In this document: positions 1 to 8,437 of the stretch, one piece after another
Layout of the letters: each line of letters starts with the position of its first letter
How positions within the stretch are numbered: the stretch's first letter is position 1
Assembly (NCBI GenBank): GCA_965214945.1
Contig: OZ244029.1
Span: forward strand, 682,001 to 746,000
Length of the DNA: 64,000 bases
Direction of reading: 5' to 3'
Source of the DNA: JAAXHB01 sp965214945
GTDB taxonomy: Bacteria > Actinomycetota > Acidimicrobiia > Acidimicrobiales > Aldehydirespiratoraceae
Translations under genes and position numbers: made by a program
Notes under the pieces: generated by a model
Told to the model about the DNA's origin: nothing
The model's input: only the letters and a program-made list of their open reading frames with translations
Database searches by the model: none

Positions 1-16
1 CCCGAATCCGGCTCGG

Positions 17-694
17 GTTGTGGGGGGAATGTTCCCCCCACCTTCATTGAGCGAGCATCACCATCAGCCACGGGTCGCTTGATGCGACCCGAGTTGTGGG
101 GGGAATGTTCCCCCCACCTTCATTGAGCGGACAGGAATTTTTTCGCCAACACCGTTTCTGCACCCAGGTTGTGGGGGGAATGTTCCCCCCACCTTCATTG
201 AGCGGCGATGTCGGACCACCCGAGGTGGTCCATGTGCCACGCGTTGTGGGGGGAATGTTCCCCCCACCTTCATTGAGCGGGGCAGGAGCATCGGGTGCTG
301 TCGATCGTGTGGGGGTGCAGTTGTGGGGGGAATGTTCCCCCCACCTTCATTGAGCGAGACGGAGACTCCGCCCGTTCGTTCGTGCCAGTGAGTTGTGGGG
401 GGAATGTTCCCCCCACCTTCATTGAGCGGTGTTGTCCTGTGTGTAGTTGCCAGGGTCCTGGGATTACGTTGTGGGGGGAATGTTCCCCCCACCTTCATTG
501 AGCGTAGAGGAGGGGGGAGCCAACCAGCCCCCCACATTGAGCGCATGGTAGAGTGGCGCGCGTGGCCGATGTGGGGAGGAGATTTGTGGGGGGAATGTTC
601 CCCCACCTTCATTGAGCGGATGTCGCTAATGGCAATCCATTCACTCCGCCGGGGAGGTTTGTGGGGGGAATGTTCCCCCCACCTTCATTCATCG
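17..694 (+). CRISPR. CRISPR array, leader-distal end
   Basis: A 37-bp repeat occurs at 17-53, 93-129, 168-204, 243-279, 320-356, 392-428, 468-504, 583-618 (one C short) and 658-694, separated by spacers of 35-40 bp. The repeat begins GTTGTGGGGGG and ends ACCTTCATTGAGCG; its core GTGGGGGGAA-TG-TTCCCCCCAC is a perfect hairpin. Between 504 and 583 the interval is 78 bp and holds only the last 16 bases of a decayed repeat (528-543). The final copy has a degenerate end (CATTCATCG) and its first base is T, as does the copy before it. Terminal decay normally marks the leader-distal end, so leader and cas genes should lie left of base 1. The repeat end ATTGAGCG resembles type I repeats, but I cannot assign a subtype without cas genes. 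Confidence 0.95.
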
Positions 695-1059
695 GAGACA
701 TCGACGATCTTGGTAACCGCCTCAAGACCCTTCAGAGTGTTCCACCAACAATGATGCGCTGCTGGCGTACCATCGCGTAATCTGGCTGTTGCTCAGGTTG
801 CTGCAGAACAGGCAGTGCCGTCGGCGGTTTCTCTGAGGCGTCCTTATAGTCACACGATGATCAGACTTGACTTCGCGGTCGACCACGCTAGGGCAACCGT
901 CACTGTCATTTCCTTCCGGCCTGCCGAACCCCATCGACTCTGGAGTGACCCCATCGACTCTGGAGTGCTGGCTAGATCCTCGCAGGCTGGAACGCTGGTC
1001 GGGTCCTCCGATCCATACTCGGCTGACGCTGTATCCCTGCGGCTTACGCTGCGGTTCTG
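695..1059. other. Non-coding stretch with a 20-bp tandem duplication
   Basis: No convincing gene. The only structure seen is a perfect tandem duplication of ACCCCATCGACTCTGGAGTG at 928-947 and 948-967. The stretch separates the CRISPR array from the 3' end of the aldehyde dehydrogenase gene. Confidence 0.6.
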
Positions 1060-2643
1060 CTAGGGCGTGGTCGTGTCGTCGAGGATCATCACCGTCTTCA
1101 GGTCGGAGTGGAAGTCCAGGGCATAATCGCCGCCCTCGCGGCCGATCCCGGAGATGCCGCAGCCCCCGAAAGGCGCCGTGAGGTCGCGCACCAAGAAGGT
1201 GTTGACCCAGACGAGTCCGGCTCGCAACGCACGGCCGATGCGATCGGCCCGCTCGGCCGAGCCGGTGTAGACGATCGCGCTGAGCCCATAGCGGGTCGAA
1301 TTGGCCAACTCCACGGCCTCGGCTTCGGATGTGAAGGTCTGAAAGGTCAGCACCGGCCCGAAGACCTCGCTTTGCACCACCTCGCTGGAGTTGGAGGCCG
1401 GCTCGATCAGGGTCGGCTCGTAGTGCAGCGACCCCTCCACGGGCAGCCCTCCGCGTACGATCCTGTCGCCGTCGGCGCGGGCGCGTTCCACGAAGCCGTG
1501 TACACGCTGGCGGTGCTCGGGGTGCGCCATCGGGGCGATGTCGGTGCTCGGGTCACGGGGGTCGCCCAGCACCAGGGCGTCTGTGGCCGCATGGAAGCGC
1601 TCCAGGAACGGCTCGCGGATCGATTCCTCCACCAGCAGCCGGGTGCCGGCCAGACACACCTGGCCGGCATCGTCGTACTGCCAGGCCGCCTTGGACGCCG
1701 CGGCGTCGAGATCGCAGTCGGCGAACACGATCAGCGGGCCTTTGCCACCGAGCTCGGCGGTGAAGGGCACGATGTTTGCCGCTGCGGAGGCGCCGATCTT
1801 GCGTGCGGTTGTGGGCGAGCCGGTGAAGCTGATGCGCCGCACCCTCCGATCGGCCACCAGTGCTGCGCCGACCTCGGCACCGATGCCCTGGACGAGGTTG
1901 TAGGCGCCGGCGGGGATGCCGGCCTCGGCGGCCAGCTCGGCCAACAACCCAGCCGACAGCGGCGACCACTCGGCGGGCTTGTGGATCACCGAGTTGCCTG
2001 CGGCAAGCGCCGGGGCCAGCTTCCAGGTCGACAGCATGAACGGCGCATTCCAGGGCGTGATCACCACCGCCGGCCCGGCGGGCATCCGCTGCACGCAGTT
2101 GTCCATGTTCTTAGCGTCCCAGCGGCGCTCGGTGTGGGCCGCGGCTAGATCGGCGTAGAGCCTGAAGTTCTCAGCGCCCCGAGCGACCAGGCGCAGCCTC
2201 ATCGACTCCTCGAGGAAGCCCATGTCTAGACATTCCACATGGGCGATCTCGTCGGTGCGGGACTCGATCAGATCAGCGAGGCGGTGTAACACTTCGGCTC
2301 GCTCGCGGGTGCTAAAGCTGCTCCATGCCGCGAAGCCTTCCACAGCGGCTGCTACGGCGGCTTCTGCGGTGCGCTCGTCGCCGCGGGCGATCTTGGCGAG
2401 GAGCATGTTGTCCCAGTCCAGAGGCGAGCGGCTCTCGAAAGTGCCCTCCGAGGACGTCCAGCGGCCGCCGATCAGGTGTGCGGTGGGCACCGACACGCCG
2501 TCGACATCGGTTCGCCATTCTCTGTGATTGCTCTGGTCGTCGATGGCCACACGCCGGCCGCCGTCGTTTGCTACGAGTTCGTCGCCCGAGCGGATCACCT
2601 TGGTGGGGTAGCCGTCGAGCAGGATCCGTCGGTACTCGGCCAT
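1060..2643 (-). CDS. Aldehyde dehydrogenase with N-terminal extension
   Basis: NAD(P)-dependent aldehyde dehydrogenase, 527 aa, oxidising an aldehyde to the acid in the cytoplasm. The family's general-base Glu lies in ELGGK (about residue 297) and the nucleophilic Cys in GQVCLAG (about 330); the cofactor-side motifs TPWNAPF and SFTGSP are present. The overall look is that of the HpaE/semialdehyde dehydrogenase branch. The usual ALDH start (LIGGRW) begins only near residue 57; the preceding 50 residues (EYRRILLDG...) recall the N-terminus of fumarylacetoacetate-hydrolase-family proteins of aromatic-acid pathways, which is a memory-based inference. It is the last gene of the long minus-strand catabolic run, 11 bp downstream of the CoA transferase gene. 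Substrate unknown. Confidence 0.9.
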   Translation of the reverse strand: MAEYRRILLDGYPTKVIRSGDELVANDGGRRVAIDDQSNHREWRTDVDGVSVPTAHLIGGRWTSSEGTFESRSPLDWDNMLLAKIARGDERTAEAAVAAAVEGFAAWSSFSTRERAEVLHRLADLIESRTDEIAHVECLDMGFLEESMRLRLVARGAENFRLYADLAAAHTERRWDAKNMDNCVQRMPAGPAVVITPWNAPFMLSTWKLAPALAAGNSVIHKPAEWSPLSAGLLAELAAEAGIPAGAYNLVQGIGAEVGAALVADRRVRRISFTGSPTTARKIGASAAANIVPFTAELGGKGPLIVFADCDLDAAASKAAWQYDDAGQVCLAGTRLLVEESIREPFLERFHAATDALVLGDPRDPSTDIAPMAHPEHRQRVHGFVERARADGDRIVRGGLPVEGSLHYEPTLIEPASNSSEVVQSEVFGPVLTFQTFTSEAEAVELANSTRYGLSAIVYTGSAERADRIGRALRAGLVWVNTFLVRDLTAPFGGCGISGIGREGGDYALDFHSDLKTVMILDDTTTP

Positions 2644-2654
2644 GGACGGCGACG

Positions 2655-3842
2655 CTAGCCGAGCCGGGCGATGTCGCCGGGGCCGGATCGGGCGCGGCGG
2701 CGCAGTTCGGCGATCAGGTCCGGGTCGTGTCGGCCCAGCTCGGGCACCACCGCCGCAGGGCTCTGGGGGCTGTTGTGGCCGTCGATGTTGAACGGCGGCA
2801 CATACGTCTCGAAGCTACCGGTGGGCAGCGTGGTGGGCACGAAACGGTTCCGTGCCCGAAGCTGCTCGTGGCCCCAAAGGCTCAAAGGGTCGTTGACCGA
2901 GCCCCAGGCGATGCGAGCCGCGTCCAGCCGTTCGAGCATCTCGGCCGCGGGTGCCGAGGCGAGCCCGGCTCGCAGCAGCGGCTCCAGTTCGTCGATGTTG
3001 GCGATGCGCTGCGCGTTGACAGCGAAGCGGGGATCATCGGCCAGGCCGGGATTGCCGAATACCTCGGTGCACAGCGCCCGCCACTCGGCCTGGTTCTGCA
3101 CGGCGATCATGATCTCGCTGCCATCAGCGAGCGGGTAGATGCCATACGGGGCGATGAGGGCATGACGGTGCCCGGCCCGCGCAGGCAGCGTGCCCGACCC
3201 GACGGCGGAATAGGTCGGCGCTGCGGTCCACTCGGCGAGGCATTCAAGCATCGACAGCTCGATGGTGGCGCCCTCGCCTGAGACCTGACGCCGGTGCAGC
3301 GCTGCCAGGATCGCCGACAGGGCGTACATGGCCGCCGCGATGTCGGCCACCGAGAAGCCGATCTTGCTGGTCGCATCGGCCGATCCGGTGAGGGCGATCG
3401 CTCCCGCTTCGGCCTGGATTATGAGGTCGTATGCCTTGTCGTCAGTTCGGGGGCCGTCGAGCCCGTAGCCGGAGATGTCACAAGCCACGATCCCCGGGTG
3501 ACGCTCGCGTACCTGACTGGCGAGCAGGCCGGCCCGTCCGGCAGCGGCCGGCGCTAGGTTCTGCACGAACACGTCGGCCCCGGCGAGCAGCTCCTCTAGC
3601 TCGGCACGTTCGGCGTCGGCCTTGAGGTCGATCACGAGGCTGTCCTTGCCGCGGTTCGCCCACACGAAGAAGGCCGACGATCCGGCGACGTTGTCGTCAT
3701 AGTGGCGGGCGAAGTCGCCGCCGTCTGGCCGTTCGATCTTGAGCACCCTGGCCCCGAGGTCGGCGAGCTGGCGTGTGGCGAACGGCGCCGCGATCGCCTG
3801 TTCCACCGCCACCACCAGGATGCCGTCGAGCGGCGCCGTCAC
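2655..3842 (-). CDS. CaiB/BaiF (class III) CoA transferase
   Basis: 395 aa, a typical length for formyl-CoA transferase/CaiB family enzymes, which move CoA from one acid to another. The N-terminus (GILVVAVEQAIAAPFATRQLADLGARVLKIERPDGGD) carries the family's CoA-site signature, here split over residues 7-43, and AYDLIIQAEAG near residue 139 contains the likely catalytic Asp. It starts with GTG. It sits between an acyl-CoA dehydrogenase gene and an aldehyde dehydrogenase gene, so it probably activates or recycles the pathway acid as a CoA thioester. Substrate pair unknown. Confidence 0.9.
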   Translation of the reverse strand: MTAPLDGILVVAVEQAIAAPFATRQLADLGARVLKIERPDGGDFARHYDDNVAGSSAFFVWANRGKDSLVIDLKADAERAELEELLAGADVFVQNLAPAAAGRAGLLASQVRERHPGIVACDISGYGLDGPRTDDKAYDLIIQAEAGAIALTGSADATSKIGFSVADIAAAMYALSAILAALHRRQVSGEGATIELSMLECLAEWTAAPTYSAVGSGTLPARAGHRHALIAPYGIYPLADGSEIMIAVQNQAEWRALCTEVFGNPGLADDPRFAVNAQRIANIDELEPLLRAGLASAPAAEMLERLDAARIAWGSVNDPLSLWGHEQLRARNRFVPTTLPTGSFETYVPPFNIDGHNSPQSPAAVVPELGRHDPDLIAELRRRARSGPGDIARLG

Positions 3843-3910
3843 GGGTCTGTCGGTAGGAAAGCGCCGGCCACCACCACGATGCCGGCAAGCGGCGCGGTCA
3901 TCGAGGCGCG

Positions 3911-3970
3911 CTCATCGGTCCTCGGGCGGAGTCATCGGCTCGCGGGCAGGCTCATCGGTCCTTGGGCAGG
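3911..3970 (-). repeat. Three 20-bp tandem copies of a gene end including its stop
   Basis: Units at 3911-3930, 3931-3950 and 3951-3970. Read on the minus strand each contains a CGATGA (stop TGA) preceded by a CTGCCC/CCGCCC-type block; the unit at 3951-3970 is the true 3' end of the acyl-CoA dehydrogenase gene (LPKDR-stop) and the other two are diverged copies lying downstream of it. The 109-bp gap to the CoA transferase start is largely made of such material. Confidence 0.8.
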
Positions 3971-5154
3971 AAGGCGCCTCGGCCCTGGGGGAGCTTCATG
4001 TCGAGGATGCGCGACGCCACCACGGTTCGCAGAATCTGCGCGGTGCCGCCGCCGATTGTGAACATGCGGACGTCGCGGTACATGCGCTCCAGCGGGTTGC
4101 GGCGGCTGTAGCCGGCAGCGCCGTGGAGCTGCAGAGCGTCGCTGACCACCTCGATGGCGGTCTCGGAGGCAAAGACCTTGGCCTGGGCGGCCAGCGTCGG
4201 ATCAGGGAACGGGCTGTTCGGACCACGCGACTGCGCAGCCCGGTAGATCAGCCCGCGGGCGGCTTCCAGTTTCACCGACATGTCCGCCAGCATCCACTGC
4301 AAACCCTGGAACTCCGCTATGGGCCGCCCGAACTGCTCACGCTGCTTCACAAAACCCAGTGCCAGCTCGTATGCGCCCTGGGCCAGGCCCAGGGCGACCG
4401 TGGCCGCCCCGACGCGCTGGCTGTTGTAGGCGTTCATCAAATCGGCGAAGCCTCGGCGCAGCCCCGACGGCGGAAGCAGCGCCATCTCCGCGCTGACCTC
4501 CATGTTGTCCATCAGCACTTCGGTCTCCGGTATGGCCCGCAGCCCCATGGTGGGCTCGCGGCGGCCGAAGCTCAGGCCCGGCGTCTGGTCGCGCAGCGCC
4601 AGGAAGCCGCCGATGCCCTCCTCACGGCCGTCTTCGTCGAAGACACGGGCGAAGATCAGATACAGCCTGCTCACCGAGGCGCCGGTGATCCAGTGCTTGA
4701 CGCCGTTGAGCACGAAGCCGTCGCCGCGACGGTCGGCGCGGCTGGTCATCTCCGAGGCCGCCGAGCCGGCGCCGGGCTCGGTGATGCAGATGGCGGGCTT
4801 GTCGCCGTCGAGCACCAGATCGGCCAGCAAGCGCCGCTGAGCGCCGCTGCCGTAGGCCAGCACCGCCGAGATGGCGCCCATGTTGGCCTCCACGGCGATC
4901 CGCCCGGTCACGCCGCAGACCTTGGCCATCTCTTCCACCACGACCACGGCGTCGAGCAACGATGCGCCCGGCCCGCCGAGTTCGCTCGGCAAAGTCATGC
5001 CGCAGAAGCCTTCGTCTCGCAGTGCTTCGACGTTATGCCAGGGATACTGCTCGGCTTCGTCGACGGCCGCGGCACGAGGCCCGATCACCTCCGTTGCGAG
5101 TCGGCGGGCACGCGCCTGCAGCGCAAGCTGGTCGTCGCTCAGCTGCCAGGTCAT
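3952..5154 (-). CDS. Acyl-CoA dehydrogenase (first of two)
   Basis: FAD-dependent acyl-CoA dehydrogenase, 400 aa, introducing an alpha-beta double bond into an acyl-CoA. ITEPGAGS and WITGASVS match the flavin/substrate motifs, REQFGRPIAEFQ and LQLHGAAGYSRRNPLERMYRD the C-terminal domain. The start MTWQLSDDQ at 5154 overlaps the end of the preceding gene by 4 bp; the long open frame upstream of it is a shadow. At the position where many family members have the catalytic Glu (YEGT), this protein reads IGGGTAQILR, so the base may be elsewhere, as in isovaleryl-CoA dehydrogenases, or activity may differ. Its 3' end is repeated in tandem downstream. Confidence 0.9.
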   Translation of the reverse strand: MTWQLSDDQLALQARARRLATEVIGPRAAAVDEAEQYPWHNVEALRDEGFCGMTLPSELGGPGASLLDAVVVVEEMAKVCGVTGRIAVEANMGAISAVLAYGSGAQRRLLADLVLDGDKPAICITEPGAGSAASEMTSRADRRGDGFVLNGVKHWITGASVSRLYLIFARVFDEDGREEGIGGFLALRDQTPGLSFGRREPTMGLRAIPETEVLMDNMEVSAEMALLPPSGLRRGFADLMNAYNSQRVGAATVALGLAQGAYELALGFVKQREQFGRPIAEFQGLQWMLADMSVKLEAARGLIYRAAQSRGPNSPFPDPTLAAQAKVFASETAIEVVSDALQLHGAAGYSRRNPLERMYRDVRMFTIGGGTAQILRTVVASRILDMKLPQGRGAFLPKDR

Positions 5155-6740
5155 CTTCGTTCGCTGCCTTCTGTGTGCTCTGCCAAAGTGCCGCTGAGCC
5201 GTTCGATGGCCAGGGCACCGCGCTTGCGGCCGACGGGGCGACCTCGTCGACTGCCAAAGCGCCCGCTGAGCCGGTCGACGGCCAGAGGGACGATTCGGCG
5301 TTGTGCCTCGCTGCCCCCGATGCGTCGCACATCGTCCAGCAGGGAGCGGTCGACATTCGCTCTCGGGTCGTTGCTGCGTAAGGCGCCGATCAAGGGGACG
5401 GCAACATCGGCGAAGATGTCGTCGATCTCGTGGCCTCCGCGGGGATCGACGGGTGCACGAGCGGCCAAGCCGGCGAACCAGCGGTCTGCGCCGGGGTGGC
5501 CGGGACGACGGATGTAGGCGAGCGCGGCGTGGAGGTCCACGAAGGCGCAGGTGTGGCGTTCGGCTACGTCGTCCCAGCGGTCGGCCACGTCGTCCCAGCG
5601 GTCGCCCACCGAGAACCCTGCGCATTCGGCGTGCCACAGCAACGAGGTCTGGTCGCAGAGCTGAAAGGCGGTGGTGGCCTGCGACTGCTGCTGGTCGAAG
5701 ATCTCCAGCGCCGAGGCGATGTCGCCTTTGGCCAGCAGCCGCAGGGCCAGATGCCACCACATGTGGATGGCCAGCAGGTTCTGGTCTGCCCAGATGTCGA
5801 CGCTGTCGGCCAGCAGTTCCAAAGATCGGGATGTGTCGTCGGTGTTCTCATAGACGTGGGCGAGTGCGTGGCGAGCCCACAAGTCCTCGGGGTCGGCCTC
5901 CAGCGCAGCAGCGCCCAGCTGTTCGGCTTCTTCGTGGCGGCCCACTTCGGTGAGGCTGAAAGCGTGCATGCCCTCAACGAAATGACGATGCTGGTCCTGC
6001 GACGGCCAGTTCGCGAGCAGCGCGGCTTCCGTCTCGCAGCGGCGCTCGGCAGCGCCGACGTGCAGGTACAGGTCGTGAGCGAAACGCAGCGCCGCGAAGT
6101 CTCCGGCTGGGGACGTGCTGTGATGCCAGGGGGTGGCGCCACGGTCGTGAGCGAAGCGCAGCGCCGCGAAGTCTCCGGCAGGATCACCGGCAACATCGCC
6201 ACGGTCGAACTCGGCGAAACCGCCGCATCGATCGCCGCCGGCAGGATCGCCACCGGCAGCCTCGCCGGTAACATCACCGGCTTTGTCGTTGTCGAGATCC
6301 TCGACAGTTCCGGGACCAGGCGGCCCGGCCAGTTGCATGAAGGCATCGGCGCCTGCTGTGAAATCGCCTCGGCAGACATGCTCGAAGGCGTCGAGGTGAC
6401 CCAGCCCTCGGCGATCGCCTTCGTGTATTCGGCAGCGAGCCCGTGCGAGGTTGTCGACCACGACCGCAGCGTCGAGAGCGGCGCCTGAGAGCACCGAGTA
6501 GAGCCCTGTCATCACAGGGCCGAGCACGAACTGGTCGTCGTGTCGGTTGGCGTCGGCGAGCACATCGAGGGGACCACCCCGGAAATGGGTGTAGCAGGCC
6601 CAGGCCTCGTTCCAGGCAGCCAGCGACGCCGTGCTGCCGGCCAGCTCGCAGCCGAAGCGGTCGATCACCGGACCCGCATGCGAAGTTCGATCCGGATCGT
6701 CAAGTCGGACGCGGGGGACGATGCCGAAGCGGTCGATCAC
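5151..6740 (-). CDS. TTC38-like tetratricopeptide-repeat protein
   Basis: 529 aa. The segments NRHDDQFVLGPVMTGLYSVLSG, LRFAHDLYLHVG, HRHFVEGMHAFSLTEVGRHEEAEQ, LWARHALAHVYENT and IHMWWHLALRLLAKGD (quoted in parts, residues about 65-370) fit the TTC38 family of TPR proteins, often found beside acyl-CoA and P450 genes in actinobacteria; its biochemical role is not established. It starts with GTG inside the 3' end of the P450 gene (GTGA overlap) and ends 4 bp into the acyl-CoA dehydrogenase gene. Unusual: three in-frame duplications, of the start region (VIDRFG twice), of PAGDFAALRFAHD (6071-6107/6143-6179) and of DRWDDVA, plus a Gly/Asp-rich insert near residues 140-190. Confidence 0.75.
   Translation of the reverse strand: MIDRFGIVPRVRLDDPDRTSHAGPVIDRFGCELAGSTASLAAWNEAWACYTHFRGGPLDVLADANRHDDQFVLGPVMTGLYSVLSGAALDAAVVVDNLARARCRIHEGDRRGLGHLDAFEHVCRGDFTAGADAFMQLAGPPGPGTVEDLDNDKAGDVTGEAAGGDPAGGDRCGGFAEFDRGDVAGDPAGDFAALRFAHDRGATPWHHSTSPAGDFAALRFAHDLYLHVGAAERRCETEAALLANWPSQDQHRHFVEGMHAFSLTEVGRHEEAEQLGAAALEADPEDLWARHALAHVYENTDDTSRSLELLADSVDIWADQNLLAIHMWWHLALRLLAKGDIASALEIFDQQQSQATTAFQLCDQTSLLWHAECAGFSVGDRWDDVADRWDDVAERHTCAFVDLHAALAYIRRPGHPGADRWFAGLAARAPVDPRGGHEIDDIFADVAVPLIGALRSNDPRANVDRSLLDDVRRIGGSEAQRRIVPLAVDRLSGRFGSRRGRPVGRKRGALAIERLSGTLAEHTEGSERR
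6071..6179 (-). repeat. 37-bp direct repeat inside the TPR gene, period 72
   Basis: 6071-6107 and 6143-6179 are the same 37 bp with one mismatch. The 72-bp period equals 24 codons, so the reading frame is kept and the protein shows PAGDFAALRFAHD twice. Confidence 0.85.
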
Positions 6741-6749
6741 CGGACCCGC
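6651..6749 (-). repeat. 27-bp direct repeat spanning a stop/start junction, period 72
   Basis: 6651-6677 and 6723-6749 are identical. The right copy holds the P450 stop codon overlapping the GTG start of the TPR gene; the left copy repeats the same junction 24 codons into the TPR gene, giving a second in-frame GTG. Confidence 0.85.
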
Positions 6750-7966
6750 GTGCGGAGATGCTCGATCCCGTTCACGAAGTTGGAGTCCACGTATTCGGGC
6801 TCGCCCAGGACTTCGACACCGAGCCTGCGATCGCAGATTTCGTTGATCAGCTCGGCCAGCTCCAGGCGGGCCAGCGAAGCCCCCAAGCAGAAGTGCGCGC
6901 CGCCGCCGCCGAAGGCCACGTTAGGCGGTGTCGGCGGGCGGTCGACGCTGAACCGCAGCGGCTCGGGAAACACCGTTTCGTCGAAGTTGGCCGAGGCATA
7001 CCACATCACCACCCGGTCGCCCGCCGCGATCTGTGTGCCCGATAGCTCGGTGGGGCGGGTCGCGGTGCGGCGGAAGTAGAGGATGGGCGACGAGTAGCGC
7101 ACGACCTCCTCGGCTGCTCTCTCCAGCAGCGAACGGTCGGCACCAACCCGCTCGAACTCCGAGGCGAAGCTGTCGAGATGCAAGGCGAGGTGGCTCATCG
7201 CCGAGCGGGTTGTCTCGTTGCCCGCGAAGATCATCAGCCTGAAGAAGTTGGTGAACTCCGAGTCGCTGAGCCGCTCGCCGTCCACCTCGGCTTCGATCAG
7301 CCTGGTCACCAGGTCGTCGGTAGGCCGGCGGCGACGCTGTTCGGCAAGCTCCAGCGCGTAGGCGGCCATGCCGTGCGCCGCTGGCGAGTTGAACGGCAGC
7401 AGCCGCAGCGGTGTGGTGTTGCCGTAGGCATCGGGATCGAGCGTCTCGCTGCTGGTGCCGGCCACCAGATGATCCGACAGCTCGATCATGTAATCGTGAT
7501 CGGCCTCGGGCACGCCCATGATGTCGCAGATCACGCCGATCGGTATCGGCTTGGCCACCTCAGAGACCCAGTCGCCGTCACCTGTTTCGGCGATGCGGTC
7601 GAGCGCGGCTCTGACCCGGGCGCGGATCTGGGGCCGGTAGCTTTGCACGTGGCGGGGAGTGAACGCCGAACTAACGAGCCGGCGCAGCCGGGTGTGGATC
7701 GGCGGGTCCATGTCGATCATCGAGGCCCGTGCCTCCAGGGCGTCTTCGTCGATGTCGTAAATCTGGATGTGTCCGACGGCCGAGGAGAAGGTCCCGGTGT
7801 CGCGGCTCACGGTCACGATGTCGGCGTGGCGGGTCACAGCCCAGAACCCGTCGTCGGGATCGCCGCCTATGGCGTTCCAGGCCAGACCAGGCTGCGCTCT
7901 CAGCTCTGCGAAGACATCGTGAGGGATGCCCTTGTCGTACAGAGCAGGATCGGCGAGGTCGACCAT
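6737..7966 (-). CDS. Cytochrome P450 (first of two)
   Basis: 409 aa, soluble bacterial P450. The haem-binding loop is FGGGGAHFCLGASLAR (Cys near 360), the I-helix oxygen-activation motif is FAGNETTR, and the K-helix ExxR is in EEVVRYSSP. AGNETTR with this length is typical of actinobacterial CYP124/125/142-type enzymes that hydroxylate lipid-like substrates, but substrate assignment is not possible here. ATG start follows the ferredoxin stop after 3 bp, so the two are probably co-translated, and the ferredoxin is the obvious electron donor. About 45% similar by eye to the second P450 upstream. Confidence 0.93.
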   Translation of the reverse strand: MVDLADPALYDKGIPHDVFAELRAQPGLAWNAIGGDPDDGFWAVTRHADIVTVSRDTGTFSSAVGHIQIYDIDEDALEARASMIDMDPPIHTRLRRLVSSAFTPRHVQSYRPQIRARVRAALDRIAETGDGDWVSEVAKPIPIGVICDIMGVPEADHDYMIELSDHLVAGTSSETLDPDAYGNTTPLRLLPFNSPAAHGMAAYALELAEQRRRRPTDDLVTRLIEAEVDGERLSDSEFTNFFRLMIFAGNETTRSAMSHLALHLDSFASEFERVGADRSLLERAAEEVVRYSSPILYFRRTATRPTELSGTQIAAGDRVVMWYASANFDETVFPEPLRFSVDRPPTPPNVAFGGGGAHFCLGASLARLELAELINEICDRRLGVEVLGEPEYVDSNFVNGIEHLRTRVR

Positions 7967-7969
7967 CAG

Positions 7970-8326
7970 TCAGCGGGTGCTGTCGGGCGGTCCGCCGGAG
8001 TTGGGCGTGCGGGCGCTGGGGCACCCACGGGCCGCATCCCGGCGACCTGGCGGTGCTGTCGGGCGGTCACCCGAGGGGGTTGGGCGTGCGGGCACCCGGG
8101 CGCCGCTCTCGGCCACCGTGATCGCTCCGCTCGGGCACTTGTCAGCGAGCAGCTCGGCTCGTGCCTGCGGGAGCCACGGCGAGCCAACCAAGACCGAGGT
8201 TGCGTCGTCGTCATCGAGCCTGAAAACGTCGGGCGCCAGCATTTCGCACTGCCCGACGCCGATGCAGTACTCGCGGTCGAGCGACAGACGCGCCCAGACA
8301 GCCGACGACTCGTCCCGCTCGCTCAT
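7970..8326 (-). CDS. 3Fe-4S-type ferredoxin with a repeat-derived tail
   Basis: 118 aa; usual length for this family is about 65-70. The first 72 residues show the P450-partner ferredoxin pattern: CIGVGQCEMLAPDVF with later CPSGAI, i.e. three cluster cysteines with Gly where a fourth would be. It carries electrons to the flanking P450s. Residues 73-118 are a low-complexity Pro/Arg/Gly tail encoded by two imperfect copies of a block of about 45 bp (7973-8020 and 8050-8100) containing GCCCGACAGCACC, probably a later addition at the 3' end. Start chosen at MSERDES; a near copy of this start (ATGAGCGAGCCGGACGAG) lies upstream at about 8396. Confidence 0.88.
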   Translation of the reverse strand: MSERDESSAVWARLSLDREYCIGVGQCEMLAPDVFRLDDDDATSVLVGSPWLPQARAELLADKCPSGAITVAESGARVPARPTPSGDRPTAPPGRRDAARGCPSARTPNSGGPPDSTR

Positions 8327-8437
8327 AACACCCTCACCATGACCTCGCTTAGGGCGTCCTTCTGGGAGGCTCGGAAGGTCTCGTCCGGCTCGCTCATAAC
8401 AGCCTCCCTCATAACACCCTCACCATGACTGCCTCCC
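8320..8437 (-). repeat. Duplicated stop/start junction between P450 and ferredoxin
   Basis: On the minus strand, downstream of the second P450 stop, the blocks ATGAGGGAGGC, ATGGTGAGGGTGTT and ATGAGCGAGC(C/G)GGACGAG each occur twice. The ferredoxin start therefore has an upstream decoy copy in the intergenic DNA. Confidence 0.8.

Noticed and set aside
64..754. Several open frames with repeated GGNVPPTFIER or MKVGGTFPPQ
   Set aside because: They are translations of the CRISPR repeats and are open only because of the repeat.
955..2650. Long plus-strand frames antisense to the aldehyde dehydrogenase
   Set aside because: Typical GC-rich antisense openness; the minus frame carries the ALDH motifs.
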